The position numbers and the translations under genes are program-made. A stretch of DNA of 64,000 nt, taken from assembly GCA_963851105.1 (NCBI GenBank), contig CAWKNP010000002.1, positions 248,001 through 312,000 on the forward strand, given 5' to 3'. The stretch is from DATARN01 sp963851105. Lineage in GTDB: Bacteria > Actinomycetota > Acidimicrobiia > Acidimicrobiales > Palsa-688. A model generated the notes under the pieces. It saw only the letters and a program-made list of their open reading frames with translations. It did no database searches and was not told where the DNA came from. This document shows positions 32,491 through 41,830 of this stretch, piece after piece (position 1 is the first letter of the stretch; the number at the start of each line of letters is the position of its first letter).

Positions 32491-34867
32491 ATGCGAGTTT
32501 CCCTTTCCTGGCTGCGCGACTTCGCGCCGATCGACGGCACACCCGAGGAACTGGCCCACGCCTTTTCCAATCTGGGTCTCGTCGTCGACGGCCTGGAGGT
32601 CGTCGGCGGCAACCTCGACGGGGTGGTGGTGGCCGAGGTCCTGGGCACCCGCCGCCACCCCGACGCCGACCGGGTGCAGCTCGTCTACGTCAACGCCGGC
32701 GACGGCGAGCCCATCCAGATCGTGTGCGGTGCCTTCAACATGAAAGCCGGCGACCTCGTGCCGCTGGCGACCCTCGGCACCGTCATGCCGAGCGGCATGG
32801 AGATCGCCCGGCGCAAGATGCGGGGCCAGACGTCCAACGGCATGCTCTGCTCGGCGTCGGAACTGGACCTGCCGGACGACGACTCGGGAAAAGGGATTTT
32901 GATCCTGGCGCCGGGCGCTGCGCCGGGGACCCCGCTGGCCGAAGCGTTGGGGCTCGACGCCGATGTCCTCTTTGACCTCGACATATCGCCCAACCGTCCC
33001 GATGCTCTTTCTGTCGCCGGGGTGGCGCGGGACCTGGCGGCGGTGCTCGAGATCCCCTTCCGGCTGCCGGCGTTCGCAACGACGCCCGATGGCACCGTCG
33101 AGGCTTTGCGGGTCGCGGTCAGTGCCCCCGACCTCTGCCCTCGCTTCACCGCCACCGTGTTCAGCGACGTGACCATTGAGCCGTCGCCCCCCTGGCTGGC
33201 CCGCCGCCTCCAGTTGGCCGGGATGCGACCGATCAACAACGTGGTCGACATTTCCAATTACGTCATGCTCGAGCTCGGCCAGCCCAATCACGCCTACGAC
33301 CTCGACCGCCTGGCCGGCCGTGGCCTCGGGGTCCGCCGGGCCCGCCCGGGCGAACGCCTGGTCACCCTTGACGGCGTCGAGCGCCCCCTCGAGGCCGACG
33401 ACTGCTTGATTGTCGATGGCACCGATGAGGCGGTGGGCATCGCAGGGATCATGGGCGGGGCATCGTCGGAGATATCCGATGCGACCACGACGGTGGTGCT
33501 GGAGGCCGCCTACTTCACACCCATGGCCATCGCCCGCACCGGGACGCGCCTGGCGCTGCACACCGAGGCCCGTTCCCGATTCGAGCGGGGCGTCGATCCC
33601 GCCATGATCGACGCCGCCATCGATCGGTTCGCCTTTCTCCTCCCCGGCGCCCGGCGAGGGCCGACCGTCGACGTCGCCGCTCCTGAATATCTGCCCGTCC
33701 CGCGGCCGGTGGCGGTGCGCACCCAGCGGGTCAACGACCTGCTTGGTACCGATCTGACGGAGTGGGACATCGCCCGGCTCCTCGAGCCCATAGGCTTCGC
33801 CACCCGGCCGGCGGAAGAGGGCGTCCAGATCGTCACCATCCCGACGTGGCGCCCGGACAGTTCCCGGGAGATCGACGTCATCGAGGAGGTGGCCCGGCTC
33901 CACGGCTACGGCAGGATCACCCGCACGCTGCCGCCGGGGGTACGAACCGGCGGCGGCCTGACCTACTACCAGCGCCAGCGCCGGCGGGTGCGGGACATCC
34001 TGGCCGGCGCCGGCGTGTCCGAGGCGTGGACCACGACGTTCATCGGCCCCGGCGACCTTGAGCGCGCCGGCATGCCCGCCGCCGCCGTCGAGGTCGAGAA
34101 TCCCCTCGACCAATCGGAGTCACTGCTGCGCACCTCGCTCGTTCCGGGGCTGCTGAAGGCGGTGCGCTTCAACCGCGATCGCCAGCAACCCGATGTGCGG
34201 CTGTTCGAAATCGGCCATGTGTTCGCCCCGCCTAAGCCGAACGCGGCGTCGGTTCTTCCCGACGAGCGAGAAGACCTGGCCATCGTGGTGGCCGGTTCGG
34301 GCGCTGACGCTGTTCTGGCGACCCGCCTGTGGGGAATCCTCAGTTCGGCTTTGCGGATCGAGGGGGTGCGAATGTCGGCAGGGCTGGTCGCCGGGATGCA
34401 CCCCTCGCCGCGCCGCTCGGTTGGTGGTGGCGGCCACCGGCCAGGTTCTCGGAGCGGTCGGCGAGATCGATCCCGCCGCCGTCGCCGCCTACGGGCTGAG
34501 CGGCCGCATCGGGGTCGTGACCGTGGAGCTGGGACCGCTGATCGCAGCCTCCCGGCGCGCCAGCCAGGCCCGGCCCATCAGCCGGTTCCCGGCCAGCGAG
34601 TTCGACCTGGCCTTCGTGGTCAGCGACGACGTAGCCGCCGGCGACGTCCAAGGCACACTGCAAAGCGCGGGCGGCGACCTCGCAGAGGCTGTGGGCTTGT
34701 TTGACATCTACCGCGACGCTTCGCTCGGCGAGGGGCGCCGCAGCCTGGCGTTCCGGATACGGCTACGGGCGCTCGACCATACCCTCACCGAGGCCGAGGT
34801 GGCGGCGGTGCGCCAGACAATGATCGACGCTGTGGCCCGAGCCCACGGCGCCGAACTCCGCGCCTAA
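32491..34867 (+). CDS. pheT: Phenylalanyl-tRNA synthetase beta subunit, frameshifted near the 3' end
   Basis: About 790 residues when corrected. The domain order is normal: N-terminal MRVSLSWLRDF, EMAP-type tRNA-binding domain (VVAEVLGTRRHPDADRVQL), B3/4 editing domain (RPINNVVDISNYVMLELGQP), B5, core with RVRDILAGAGVSEAWTT, and the anticodon-binding FDX domain. The first frame changes into Arg-rich nonsense after residue 635 and runs to 34704. The rest (AARLVVAATGQVLGAVGEI, SRFPASEFDLAFVV, FRIRLRALDHTLTEAEV) is in the next frame and ends at 34867. Dropping one C from CCCC at 34401-34404 joins them as AGMHPRRAARLVV. The gene is essential, so an assembly error is likely. Confidence 0.93.
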
Positions 34868-34900
34868 CGCGTCGCCAGCAATGGCGGTAGCCCGGCCTCC

Positions 34901-35100
34901 TGGTAACGGCACCCCCAGCTGTGATGGCGTGGCCCACCTGCCCGGTCCTTCTGGTGACGGCACCCCAGCCATGATGGGGTGGCCGCCAGCCCCCGGGTTA
35001 CTTGGTAACTGCACCCCAGCCATGATGTCGTGGCCACTCGCCCCGTGTTGGTTGGTAGCGGCACCCCAGCCATGATGTCGTGGCCATCCGCCGGATTGCC
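34901..35100. repeat. Four degenerate ~50-bp tandem repeats
   Basis: Units start at 34901, 34952, 35003 and 35053 (period 48-51 bases); a fifth start is cut short at 35101. Each begins TGGTAACGGCACCCCAGCC or a close variant, followed by ATGATG(T/G)(C/G)GTGGCC and a variable GC-rich end. The direct, head-to-tail, spacer-less arrangement is not a CRISPR layout. Confidence 0.75.
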
Positions 35101-35105
35101 TGGTC

Positions 35106-35190
35106 AACTTGGGGGCTTTTCTGCAACCTGTGGGATCTGTTGTCGCAGAGCAACCGTAGATCCCACAAGAATCCAAAAGTCCCCCAGGTT
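35106..35190. repeat. 85-nt inverted repeat with inner hairpin
   Basis: The outer arms (35106-35120 and 35175-35190) pair with one mismatch and one bulge. The inner arms TGTGGGATCT (35129-35138) and AGATCCCACA (35158-35167) pair perfectly. A 4-bp GTTG/CAAC stem lies in the centre. The two helices are separated by a 13/7-base internal loop. It could be a structured RNA, a terminator or a protein-binding site. Confidence 0.7.
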
Positions 35191-35211
35191 CGCCCCGTGT
35201 AACCCCCCGCT

Positions 35212-36495
35212 TTGAAGTTGCGGTCCAATGGAGCAGTGCCCGGCCGCGTCGTCCTTCTCGTTGCCGTCATCCTGGTGGCCGCGGGCTGCCGCACCACCCC
35301 CGTCGAGTCCGGCGCCACGCTGAACGATCCGGCCGCGGCCGTCAAAGGTGGCTCCGCCGGTGGGGGCGCCAGCTCCTCGCCCCAGACACTCGCCACCGTG
35401 CCGGGAGGCGGGGACAACGAGGTGACCCTCGGCGCCCAGGCCCGCTCCGTCGAGAGCACCGCAAGTATCACCGGGCTGCGCTCGGCCCACTTTTCCGGCA
35501 CGCCGCTTCTGACCGCCACCGGTGAGGTGACCGACCACGCCGGACACGTCCTGGGTTCGGGCACACTTCGCGCCGACGGGGGCGATGTGGCCGTCAGCGC
35601 CGGCGACCTCCAGGTTACGGGCCAGATGAGGATCCAGCCGGGCCAAGTGATGGCTACGGGCGGCTCGGTCACCGTCGGTCTCACAGGGTCGGGGCCGGCA
35701 ACCGTTGCGGCCAGCAGACTCACCTTCCAATCGCCCCCGCCCCCGCCGCCGGCACCGGCGGCGCCGCCCTCGACGCCTGCCGGGACGCCGACGACCGCAG
35801 CGCCGGTGACGACGGTCCCGCCGCCCGTCGCCATCGCAGGCCCCGTGACCGTGCGCGCCGCCAGCGTGGGCATTACCGGGAGCAGCCTGCGTTTTGTCGA
35901 CGCCCCCGCCGACCTGGCGGTCTCGTCGCCTGAGGCCGACCTGAGCTGGGCCGGCAGCGGTGCCATCACCACCAGCCACGGGCCCATCCAGGCGGCCTAC
36001 CTCGGCGTCCGGGCCCAGCGACTCCAGGCGACCATTCACCGGGCCGCGTCGGAGGTCGACGTCACTGGCAATGGGCTCGCTCTCCAGGCGTATGCCAACG
36101 GAGTTCCGCAGTTCCGGGTGGCGGCCCGCATCGACGTGGTGAGCAACGGGGCGACGACCGGTTTCCTCGGCCATCGCCACGCCTTCGTCTGGACGCCCCG
36201 CAACCTGGACAACGTCACCGACATGGCCATCTTGAGTATCCGCCCCGGCAACGCGGCCGCGTCCGGCGTCCACCTCGGCCTGCACCCCATGCCGCCCATG
36301 TTCGGGGGCGAGCCCCACGCTCTCGTGGGCGGCGACACTGCAGGATTGAAGAGCGGCGACGGCATCGACTCGCTGATCGCCCGCCACGGCGACGACAAGC
36401 GCAGCATCGGCTACGACGCCGCGCCTGGCGTGCAAATGGTTCTGATTGTGCAGGGCAACTTCGATCCCATCACGGTGACCGTTACCAGCTATTAG
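35212..36495 (+). CDS. Large putative lipoprotein of unknown function
   Basis: This protein has about 427 residues. A basic N-terminus, hydrophobic segment and lipobox VAAGC (around residue 26) predict a lipoprotein. Residues 60-180 and 215-300 are rich in short beta-strand repeats (GSGTLRADGGDVAVSAGD; GPVTVRAASVGITGSSL), reminiscent of a beta-helix. A Pro/Thr linker (residues 180-215) separates them. The C-terminus (GHRHAFVWTPRNLDNVTDMA; LGLHPMPPMFGGEPHALVGG) looks globular. The start may be TTG 35212 or GTG 35236, neither with an ideal ribosome site. No family was recognised. Confidence 0.6.
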   Translation: MKLRSNGAVPGRVVLLVAVILVAAGCRTTPVESGATLNDPAAAVKGGSAGGGASSSPQTLATVPGGGDNEVTLGAQARSVESTASITGLRSAHFSGTPLLTATGEVTDHAGHVLGSGTLRADGGDVAVSAGDLQVTGQMRIQPGQVMATGGSVTVGLTGSGPATVAASRLTFQSPPPPPPAPAAPPSTPAGTPTTAAPVTTVPPPVAIAGPVTVRAASVGITGSSLRFVDAPADLAVSSPEADLSWAGSGAITTSHGPIQAAYLGVRAQRLQATIHRAASEVDVTGNGLALQAYANGVPQFRVAARIDVVSNGATTGFLGHRHAFVWTPRNLDNVTDMAILSIRPGNAAASGVHLGLHPMPPMFGGEPHALVGGDTAGLKSGDGIDSLIARHGDDKRSIGYDAAPGVQMVLIVQGNFDPITVTVTSY

Positions 36496-36621
36496 GAACG
36501 GAGTACCGCGAATCGCGGGGATGTCGATCGCAGGATCGCAGGATCGCGGTACCGCCGCCGCCCTCAGGTGCCTCCACCAGATCTCGCCGTATGACGATGC
36601 AGAATCCTGTATGTTGATGCG

Positions 36622-37674
36622 GTGCCGATCGACCACGCCCGCACCCTCCGCACCGGCGTCTTCGGCGCCTCGGGATACGCCGGCGCCGAACTCCTGCGCC
36701 TCGCCGCACGCCACCCCAACCTGGAGATCGTCCTGGCGACGGGGGACTCCAAGGTGGGGACCCGCGTGGCGGATCTCTACCCCAGTCTCGCCGCCGCCTA
36801 TCCCGACCTGACGTTCGCGCCGCCCGATCCGGCGGCCGCGGAAGGACTTGACCTCATTTTCCTTGCCCTGCCCCATGGGGCAAGCCAGGACCTGGTGCCC
36901 GACCTGCGCAAGCGGGTAGCGACCGTCGTCGACCTGGCCGCCGATTTCCGGCTCAGGGACTATGCGCTGTACCCGACCTGGTACGGCGAGGAGCACCGCC
37001 AGCCCGACCTGCTGGGCGAGGCTGCATTCGGGATACCTGAACTGTTCCGGGAGTCGATCGCGGGCGCAAGCCTGGTGGCCGCCGCCGGCTGCCATGTCAC
37101 CGCCGCTGCCCTCGCCCTCGCGCCCCTGGTCGCGGCGGGCATCGTGGTCCCCGAAGGCATCGTGGTCGACACCATCACGGGGGTGTCGGGCGCCGGCCGG
37201 GGCCTCAAGGAGAACACCCAGTTCTGCGCGGTCGATTCCGACCTCACCGCCTACGGCCTGCTCAACCACCGCCACACCCCCGAGATCGAGCAGGCCATCG
37301 GGGCGAGCGTGATCTTCACGCCCCACCTGGCGCCGCTCAACCGCGGGATCCTGGCGACCTGCTACGCCCGCCCCACCGGAGCCGGAGCCGCCACGGCCGG
37401 CTCCGACCCGGACCCGCTCGGTGTGCTCCTCGACTTCTACGCCGGCGAACCGTTCGTGGTCGTCAGCGCCCGGTCACCGTCGACGAAGGCCGCGCTCGGC
37501 TCCAACACCGCCCACCTCACCGCCCGCTACGACAAACGCACCGGGTGGATCATCGCCGTCTGCGCCCTCGACAACTTGGTCAAAGGGGCGTCGGGCCAGG
37601 CCATCCAGTGCGCCAACCTGGCCGTCGGCCTCCCCGAGGCCACCGGCCTCCCCACCGCCGGCCTCTACCCGTGA
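36622..37674 (+). CDS. argC: N-acetyl-gamma-glutamyl-phosphate reductase
   Basis: This 350-residue protein starts GTG. The NADP-binding GVFGASGYAGAELLRL is followed by the catalytic cysteine in AAAGCHVTAAALAL, then VSGAGRGLKENTQF and HRHTPEIEQ. It catalyses the third step of arginine synthesis. It is the first gene of argCJBDFRGH, and its stop overlaps argJ. A promoter must lie in the 126 bases upstream, which also contain a 9-bp inverted repeat (GTACCGCGA with TCGCGGTAC) and three 8-base gatcgcag-type repeats. Confidence 0.96.
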   Translation: MPIDHARTLRTGVFGASGYAGAELLRLAARHPNLEIVLATGDSKVGTRVADLYPSLAAAYPDLTFAPPDPAAAEGLDLIFLALPHGASQDLVPDLRKRVATVVDLAADFRLRDYALYPTWYGEEHRQPDLLGEAAFGIPELFRESIAGASLVAAAGCHVTAAALALAPLVAAGIVVPEGIVVDTITGVSGAGRGLKENTQFCAVDSDLTAYGLLNHRHTPEIEQAIGASVIFTPHLAPLNRGILATCYARPTGAGAATAGSDPDPLGVLLDFYAGEPFVVVSARSPSTKAALGSNTAHLTARYDKRTGWIIAVCALDNLVKGASGQAIQCANLAVGLPEATGLPTAGLYP

Positions 37675-38867
37675 GCGTTACCGCCCCCTTGGGTTTCGTG
37701 GCCTCGGGAGCGCCGTGCGGGCTCAAGGCGTCGGGCGACGCCGACCTCTCGCTCGTGGCCACCGCCGACGGCCGACCCGTGGCCGCGGCCGGCGTCTTCA
37801 CGTCAAACAAGGCGGCGGCGGCGCCGGTCACGGTGAGCCGCAACCACCTCGCGGTCACCGGCGGCCGCGCCGCCGCGGTCATCCTCAACAGCGGCAACGC
37901 CAATGCCGCCACCGGCGAGCGGGGCCAAGAACACGCCGAGCGCATGTGCGCCGCCACCGCCGCCGGCCTCGGCTGCGCCGTCGCCGAGGTGTTGGTCTGC
38001 TCGACCGGCCTGATCGGCATCCCCCTGGCCATCGACAAGGTGGTCGCCGGCATCCCGGCGCTCGTCGCAGGTCGCAGTGGCGGTCCCGAGGCAGCCAAAC
38101 AAGCAGCCACCGCCATCATGACCACCGACACGCGGGCCAAGCAGGTGCTGGTCCCCGGCCGGGGCTTCACCGTCGGTGGCATGGCAAAAGGCGCCGCCAT
38201 GCTGGCGCCCAACATGGCCACCATGCTGGCCGTCCTCACCACCGACGCCGCCGTCGAGCCCGCGGCCCTGCGCCGGGCCCTTCGCGACGCCGTCAGCCGC
38301 AGCTTCAACCAGATGACCGTCGACGGCTGCACCTCGACCAACGACACCGTCGTCGTCCTGGCCAGCGGCCTGGCCAGCGCCCCCACCGGACACGACTCGC
38401 CGCCGACGCCGGCCGAGCTCACCGACGCCCTGTGGGAAGCGTGCGCCGATCTCGCCGGCCAGATGGCCGCCGATGCCGAGGGCGCCACGAAGGTGGTCCG
38501 GGTCAAGGTGGTGGGCGCGGCCAGCGCCGAAGAAGCAGCCGCCGGCGCCCGCAAGATCGCCCAGAGCCAGCTGGTCAAGTGCTCGTTCTACGGCCAGGAC
38601 CCCTACTGGGGCCGTGTCATCTCCGAGCTCGGCTCCGCAGGGATCGCCTTCGACCTGGATCGGGTCAAGGTCAGTTACGGCGGCATCACGGTCTGCCGGG
38701 CCGGCGTCGAGGCGGGCGACCCGGCCCAGGCCGAGGCGCTGAAAGCGGTCATGGCGCGGCCCACCGTCGAGCTCGTCGCCGACCTGGCCCTCGGCACCGG
38801 CGAGGCGGCCATGATCACCTGCGACCTCGGCCACGGCTACATCGACGAGAACATGGGCACGTCGTGA
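37671..38867 (+). CDS. argJ: Bifunctional glutamate N-acetyltransferase/ornithine acetyltransferase
   Basis: This 398-residue protein begins MSVTAPLGFVASGAPCGLKA. The autoprocessing motif is KGAAMLAPNMATMLA, with the Ala-Thr bond cleaved and Thr as nucleophile. VDGCTSTNDTVVVLASG and ILNSGNANAATG complete the family pattern. It recycles the acetyl group from N-acetylornithine to glutamate, so no ArgE is needed. GTG start overlaps the argC stop. Confidence 0.96.
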   Translation: MSVTAPLGFVASGAPCGLKASGDADLSLVATADGRPVAAAGVFTSNKAAAAPVTVSRNHLAVTGGRAAAVILNSGNANAATGERGQEHAERMCAATAAGLGCAVAEVLVCSTGLIGIPLAIDKVVAGIPALVAGRSGGPEAAKQAATAIMTTDTRAKQVLVPGRGFTVGGMAKGAAMLAPNMATMLAVLTTDAAVEPAALRRALRDAVSRSFNQMTVDGCTSTNDTVVVLASGLASAPTGHDSPPTPAELTDALWEACADLAGQMAADAEGATKVVRVKVVGAASAEEAAAGARKIAQSQLVKCSFYGQDPYWGRVISELGSAGIAFDLDRVKVSYGGITVCRAGVEAGDPAQAEALKAVMARPTVELVADLALGTGEAAMITCDLGHGYIDENMGTS

Positions 38868-39721
38868 CCCTCGACGCGGCCACAAAGGCATCGGTCCTGG
38901 TCGACGCCCTCCCCTACATCCGGCGCTTCTGGGGCGAGATCGTGGTGGTGAAGTACGGCGGCCACGCCCTCGGCGCCGGCGCCGCCTCCCTCGCCACCTT
39001 CGCCCAGGACGTCGTGCTCATGGCGTCGGTCGGCATGCGGCCCCTGGTCATCCACGGCGGCGGTCCCCAGATCGGCGAGATGATGGCCCGCCTCGGCAAG
39101 GTCCCCGAGTTCCGCGACGGCCTCCGGGTCACCGATGCCGAGACCCTCGACATCGCCCGCATGGTGCTGGTCGGCAAGGTCAACCGCGACATCGTCTCGG
39201 CCATCAACGTCCATGCCCCCCTCGCCGTCGGCGTCTCCGGCGAGGACGCGGGCCTCATCACCGCCTCGGCGCGCTCGCCCGAGCTCGGCTTCGTGGGCGA
39301 CGTGGCCCACGTCAACCCCGCCATCCTGGAGCGGCTGCTGGCCCAGGACCTGATCCCCGTCGTCGCCACCATCGGCAGCGACGAGGAAGGCCAGGCGTAC
39401 AACATCAACGCCGACACCGCGGCGGGCGCCATCGCCGACGCCCTCCACGCGGCCAAGCTGGTCTACCTCACCGACGTCGACGGTATCCGCCGCGACAAGG
39501 GCGACGCCGGCACCCGCATCTCGGCCATCACCGCCGACGAGCTCGACGGCCTCCTCGCCGACGGCACCGTCAGCGAGGGCATGATCCCCAAGGTGGCGTC
39601 GTGCCTGCGGGCGGTACGCGGCGGCGTCGCCCGCGCCCACATCCTCGACGGCCGGGCCAGCCATGCCCTACTCCTCGAGGTGTTCACCAACGAAGGAGTC
39701 GGAACGATGGTGTCGCCGTGA
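38864..39721 (+). CDS. argB: Acetylglutamate kinase
   Basis: This 285-residue kinase contains VVVKYGGHAL, RPLVIHGGGPQI, GKVNRDIV, GVSGEDAGLITA, NADTAAGAIADAL, LVYLTDVDGI and GMIPKVASCLRAV, the complete amino-acid kinase pattern. It phosphorylates N-acetylglutamate, the step usually inhibited by arginine. The N-terminal helix typical of arginine-sensitive hexameric enzymes is present (ASVLVDALPYIRRF). GTG start overlaps the argJ stop. Confidence 0.96.
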   Translation: MTLDAATKASVLVDALPYIRRFWGEIVVVKYGGHALGAGAASLATFAQDVVLMASVGMRPLVIHGGGPQIGEMMARLGKVPEFRDGLRVTDAETLDIARMVLVGKVNRDIVSAINVHAPLAVGVSGEDAGLITASARSPELGFVGDVAHVNPAILERLLAQDLIPVVATIGSDEEGQAYNINADTAAGAIADALHAAKLVYLTDVDGIRRDKGDAGTRISAITADELDGLLADGTVSEGMIPKVASCLRAVRGGVARAHILDGRASHALLLEVFTNEGVGTMVSP

Positions 39722-40869
39722 CCGGCCGCGACCTGCTCATGCCCACCTACCCGGAGCCGCCGGTCACTTTCGTCTCAGGCGCCGGCAGCTACCTGTGGGA
39801 CGACCACGGCCACCGCTACCTGGACTTCGTCTCGGGGCTCGCGGTGACCTCGCTCGGCCACGCCCATCCAGCCGTGGCCGCGGCCATCGCCGACCAGGCC
39901 CACACCCTCCTTCACGTCTCCAACCTCTACGGTTCGGTTCCCGCCCTCGGCGTGGCCGCCACCTTGGACCGCCTGATCGGCGGCGGCGGCCGGGTTTTCT
40001 TCTGCAACAGCGGCGCCGAGGCCAACGAGTGCGCCTTCAAGCTGGCCCGCAAATGGGGCGGCTACGGGCGCTTCGGGGTGATCAGCGCCTACGGGTCATT
40101 CCACGGCCGCACCCTGGCGGCGCTGGCCGCCACCGGGCAACCGACAAAGCACGAGCCCTTCCAACCGATGCCTGCCGGCTTCCGCCACGTCGCCTGGGAC
40201 GATCTCGACGCCCTGGAGGCCGCGATCGACCCGTCGGTCGCGGCGGTCATGCTCGAGCCGGTCCAAGGCGAGGGCGGCGTCAATCCCGCCACCGCCGAGT
40301 ATTTCGTCGGCGTGCGCGCCCTGTGCGACGACCGGGGGTTGCTCTTCATGGTCGACGAGGTGCAGACGGGGTTGGGGCGCACCGGCCACTGGTTCGGGTT
40401 CCAGGGCCTCGGGGTGCAACCCGACGTGGTCACCATGGCCAAGGCGCTCGGCAACGGTGTGCCCATCGGCGCCTGCTGGGCGCGCGCCGAGGTGGCCGAC
40501 GCCTTCAAGCCCGGCGACCACGCCACCACCTTCGGCGGCCAGCCGCTGGCCACTGCGGCTGCCGCCGCCACCCTGGCGGTGATGGAGACCGAGGACGTCC
40601 CTGCCCGGGCGGCGGCCGCCGGCGAGAGCCTGCGCCGCCAGCTGGAAGCCATCCCCGGTGTCGAATCGGTCCGCGGTGCCGGCCTGCTCCTCGGTGTGGA
40701 GCTGGCGGGAAAAGGAGCCAGGGAGGTCACGGCGCGCGCCCTGGAGGCAGGTCTGGTGGTCAACCCTGTGACCGGGTCTGCCCTCCGATTGGCCCCCTCG
40801 CTCCTTGTCAGTCCCGACGAGATCGCCGAGGCCGTGGCCATCCTGCGCTCGGTGCTGGCCGCGGCATGA
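39718..40869 (+). CDS. argD: Acetylornithine aminotransferase
   Basis: This 383-residue PLP enzyme of class III begins MTGRDLLMPTYPEPPVTFVSGAG. It has FFCNSGAEANECAFKLAR, YGSFHGRTLAALAATGQ, LLFMVDEVQTGLGRTG and the PLP-lysine segment VVTMAKALGNGVPIGA. It converts N-acetylglutamate semialdehyde to N-acetylornithine. GTG start overlaps the argB stop. Its last codons are duplicated downstream. Confidence 0.96.
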   Translation: MTGRDLLMPTYPEPPVTFVSGAGSYLWDDHGHRYLDFVSGLAVTSLGHAHPAVAAAIADQAHTLLHVSNLYGSVPALGVAATLDRLIGGGGRVFFCNSGAEANECAFKLARKWGGYGRFGVISAYGSFHGRTLAALAATGQPTKHEPFQPMPAGFRHVAWDDLDALEAAIDPSVAAVMLEPVQGEGGVNPATAEYFVGVRALCDDRGLLFMVDEVQTGLGRTGHWFGFQGLGVQPDVVTMAKALGNGVPIGACWARAEVADAFKPGDHATTFGGQPLATAAAAATLAVMETEDVPARAAAAGESLRRQLEAIPGVESVRGAGLLLGVELAGKGAREVTARALEAGLVVNPVTGSALRLAPSLLVSPDEIAEAVAILRSVLAAA

Positions 40870-40984
40870 CGCACTTTCTGGGCGTCGATGACGTCACCTG
40901 GGCCGGGGCCACCCTGTGCTCGGTGCTGGCCGCGGCATGAAGCACTTCCTCGAGGTTGACGACCTGACCCCCGCGGAGCTGGCG
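40843..40984 (+). repeat. 71-bp diverged tandem duplication at the argD/argF junction
   Basis: Bases 40843-40913 and 40914-40984 each hold (R/C)SVLAAA-stop followed by an ATG and a copy of the argF start. The first copy makes a 24-codon mini-frame (ATG 40866 to TGA 40940, MTHFLGVDDVTWAGA...), similar to the true ArgF start MKHFLEVDDLTPAEL. Several differences are synonymous. Both ATG codons overlap the preceding TGA. Confidence 0.85.
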
Positions 40985-41830
40985 CATGTCCTCGAACTGG
41001 CCAAGCTGTCGCCGGCGCCGCCCGTGCTGACAGGCCGCAGCATGTCCCTGATCTTCGAAAAGCCCTCGAACCGGACCCGGAACTCGAGCGAGGTGGCAGT
41101 GTTCCAGCTCGGCGGCCATCCCCTGTCGATCCGGGGCGAAGAAGTCGGCTTCGACGAGCGCGAATCGGTCGAGGACATCACGCGCACGCTCGGGCAGTAT
41201 CACGCCGCCATCGGCGCCCGGGTCTTCGACCACAGCGTGCTCGAGCGCATGGCTGCGGTCTCACCGGTTCCTGTCATCAACCTTCTCTCGGACCTGGCGC
41301 ATCCTTGCCAGGGCCTTGCCGACCTGCTCACCATGCAGCAACACTTCGGCTATCTGGCCGGGCTCAAGCTGGCCTGGATCGGCGACGGCAATAACGTCTG
41401 CCGCAGCCTTATCCTCGCTGCCTCATTGACGGGGATTGACGTCGCGGTGGCCTGCCCACCGGGATTCGAGCCGGACCCGGCCGCCGTCGCGGTCGCCCAA
41501 GGCCGGGGCAGCGCGGTTGTCGTGACCAACGACGTGGCAGCGGCAGTAACGGGGGCTGATGCCGTGGTCACCGATACCTGGATCTCCATGGGCCAAGAGG
41601 AGGAGGGCGCCGGCCGGCGCGCCGCGTTTGGTGGATTCCGCGTGGACGGGCCCACCATGGCGCTCGCCGCGCCGGGGGCCATCTTTCTCCACTGCTTGCC
41701 TGCCCACCGTGGTGAGGAAGTGGCGGCCGAGGTCATCGACGGCCCGCAAAGCGTCATCTGGGCGGAGGCCGCCAACCGGATGCACGCCTTCCGCGGCCTC
41801 CTGCTCCTGCAGTTCGAGCACCAGCTGTGA
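40937..41830 (+). CDS. argF: Ornithine carbamoyltransferase
   Basis: This 297-residue protein has the carbamoyl-phosphate motif FEKPSNRTRNS, where most enzymes have STRT, and DLAHPCQGLADLLTM, IGDGNNVCRS, FHCLPAHRG-type (FLHCLPAHRGEEV) sequence. It forms citrulline from ornithine. The ATG overlaps the stop of the upstream mini-frame. The Asn-Arg-Thr-Arg variant of the phosphate loop occurs in other actinobacterial ArgF proteins. Confidence 0.95.
   Translation: MKHFLEVDDLTPAELAHVLELAKLSPAPPVLTGRSMSLIFEKPSNRTRNSSEVAVFQLGGHPLSIRGEEVGFDERESVEDITRTLGQYHAAIGARVFDHSVLERMAAVSPVPVINLLSDLAHPCQGLADLLTMQQHFGYLAGLKLAWIGDGNNVCRSLILAASLTGIDVAVACPPGFEPDPAAVAVAQGRGSAVVVTNDVAAAVTGADAVVTDTWISMGQEEEGAGRRAAFGGFRVDGPTMALAAPGAIFLHCLPAHRGEEVAAEVIDGPQSVIWAEAANRMHAFRGLLLLQFEHQL

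Larger units (their letters stand above)
34868..35211. other. 344-base gap after pheT: tandem repeats and an inverted repeat
   Basis: This gap between pheT and the next gene is filled almost entirely by an array of 50-base degenerate repeats and a long inverted repeat, listed separately. No reading frame with a ribosome site or domain was found; frames on the minus strand only echo the repeats. Confidence 0.7.

Noticed and set aside
34901..35100. CRISPR array
   Set aside because: Units are degenerate, contiguous and without spacers; there are no cas genes in the window.
36496..36621. ArgR operator (ARG box) before argC
   Set aside because: A TGCAGAATCCTGTATG-like sequence was seen, but it does not match the palindromic ARG-box consensus well enough to call.
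37421..38863. Long N-terminal extension of the argB frame
   Set aside because: It overlaps argC and argJ in another frame and is Arg/His-rich; ArgB homology begins at GTG 38864.
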